Virus record (IMG/VR): IMGVR_UViG_3300035107_000125
Span: 1-40,575 of that record
From: a virus
Direction: 5' to 3' (one strand)
Length of the DNA: 40,575 nt
Position numbers and translations under genes: made by a program. Under the pieces are notes generated by a model. That model saw only the letters and a list, made by a program, of their open reading frames with translations. It was not told the DNA's origin and searched no databases. Below are positions 39,918 through 40,575 of the stretch, piece after piece (position 1 is the stretch's first letter; each line of letters opens with the position of its first letter).

Positions 39918-40528
39918 AGGTGTTCACTTTAAAAATGAATGGTAGGGTATACACTGAAGAAGTGCCTACGATGAGTGCATCTAGTGGTGCAATCGCTGGT
40001 CTTCCTCCTGACGAACCTCCCGTTAGAAAGAGGAAGCGTAAATTTAAAACAGATATTTTTCAAAGGATTAGAAACGCTCGCTTAAAAGAAGAAACCATGG
40101 AAGACCAAAACATTATCTCTGAGGCAGACAACCAAAACACAGAAGTGTCGTCTGCTATGCGTATGATTCAAACTAAACGCAAACTTCAGAAGAAACAAGA
40201 ACGTGAGAAGCGTGCGGCAAACCGCAAGCAAGAGATTGCTGCGTTGTCAAAAGCAAAAGCAAAGGACTACCAGAAGAAAGCGGGAGAGCGTCAAAAGAAT
40301 GTCGCCAAAGATATTAACAAGGCGTCAGCATCGAGAGATAAGAAAGAAAGTTTTGATTGGCAAGGTGTATTTGCTGAATTGAACGAACAGTTTGCTACAC
40401 TGTCACAAGAACAGCAGGAGAAGTTTCTGAAGACCTGGTTACAAATGTCTGAAGAGAACCAGGACAAATTTGCAAACATGATTTCTGAGAATTTTGAGAG
40501 AGCATCCTCGTTTGTTGAGACACTCTGA
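39914..40528 (+). CDS. Charged coiled-coil cyanophage protein
   Basis: 204 residues from the ATG at 39914, which overlaps the preceding stop; an in-frame upstream start at 39890 is less likely. SSGAIAGLPPDEPPVRKRKRK near residue 23 is typical of cyanophage structural proteins. A long Lys/Arg/Glu/Gln helix spans about 80-150 and a helical C-terminal end follows (WQGVFAELNEQFATLSQEQQ). Probable scaffold or virion part; inferred. Confidence 0.75.
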   Translation: MKVFTLKMNGRVYTEEVPTMSASSGAIAGLPPDEPPVRKRKRKFKTDIFQRIRNARLKEETMEDQNIISEADNQNTEVSSAMRMIQTKRKLQKKQEREKRAANRKQEIAALSKAKAKDYQKKAGERQKNVAKDINKASASRDKKESFDWQGVFAELNEQFATLSQEQQEKFLKTWLQMSEENQDKFANMISENFERASSFVETL

Positions 40529-40575
40529 TGGCATTTGGTTTCGGCAAACTTGCCGTACTAGAATCTAAACTAAGC
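40528..40575 (+). CDS. Start of a further gene (cut by window end)
   Basis: MAFGFGKLAVLESKLS and onwards; 16 codons visible. The ATG shares one base with the preceding TGA (TGATG), the usual coupling here. Too short to identify; the context suggests another structural gene. Confidence 0.6.
   Translation, partial: MAFGFGKLAVLESKLS

Overview
This window is a piece of a T4-like cyanophage (cyanomyovirus) genome that infects marine Synechococcus or Prochlorococcus. The evidence is a run of T4 core genes in the order usual for cyanophages (17-18-19-20-67-21-22-23, uvsY-uvsW-55-47-46, 45-44-62-regA, 43-uvsX-41). Mixed among them are typical cyanophage auxiliary genes: a CobS-like AAA+ protein, the bilin reductase PebS, MazG, Hsp20 and 2OG-Fe(II) oxygenase. 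A small protein resembling the cyanobacterial DUF3110 family is also present. Nearly everything reads on the + strand, genes abut or overlap, and no stretch above 300 bases lacks a gene. I saw no tRNA, CRISPR, IS element or integrase.

Layout. (1) 1-10250: packaging and head/tail module, from the terminase large subunit (cut off at the window start) to the major capsid protein. The tail sheath protein carries a large repetitive insert. (2) 10250-11220: two near-identical terminator hairpins flanking two tiny ORFs, then a tail-tube-like protein in the gp3 position. (3) 11217-17152: recombination and late-transcription genes uvsY, uvsW, an Sm-like-looking protein, sigma factor gene 55 behind a strong sigma70-type promoter, and 47/46 with a DUF3110-like gene between them. 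(4) 17312-21190: a CobT-like metallopeptidase/VWA protein, its CobS-like AAA+ partner, and pebS. (5) 21183-25339: DUF3310-type protein, sliding clamp and clamp loader, with a putative endonuclease plus Dam-type methyltransferase pair sitting between genes 44 and 62, then regA. (6) 25341-28570: late-expressed small membrane/structural genes, three minus-strand genes for exported proteins, and a possible small RNA. (7) 28580-36582: hsp20, three more members of the Sm-like-looking family and a nucleotidyltransferase in front of DNA polymerase, then uvsX, an oxygenase, gp41 helicase and mazG. (8) 36589-40575: a possible nuclease and a set of late structural genes, the last one cut off by the window end.

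Regulation. Sequences matching the T4-type late promoter core (consensus TATAAATA, here always ending TAAATA) stand before most structural genes and are absent from the recombination and replication blocks. The factors that read such promoters in T4 (gp55, and gp45 as activator) are encoded here. In three places the promoter runs straight into a perfect palindrome that ends at or a few bases before an ATG with no Shine-Dalgarno sequence. This composite element is one of the more unusual things in the window.

Most worth following up: the nuclease/Dam pair inside the clamp-loader operon; the late-promoter palindrome elements; the four-member paralogous family around gene 43; the short promoter-to-terminator unit at 28482-28570; and the AAA+/VWA-metallopeptidase pair.
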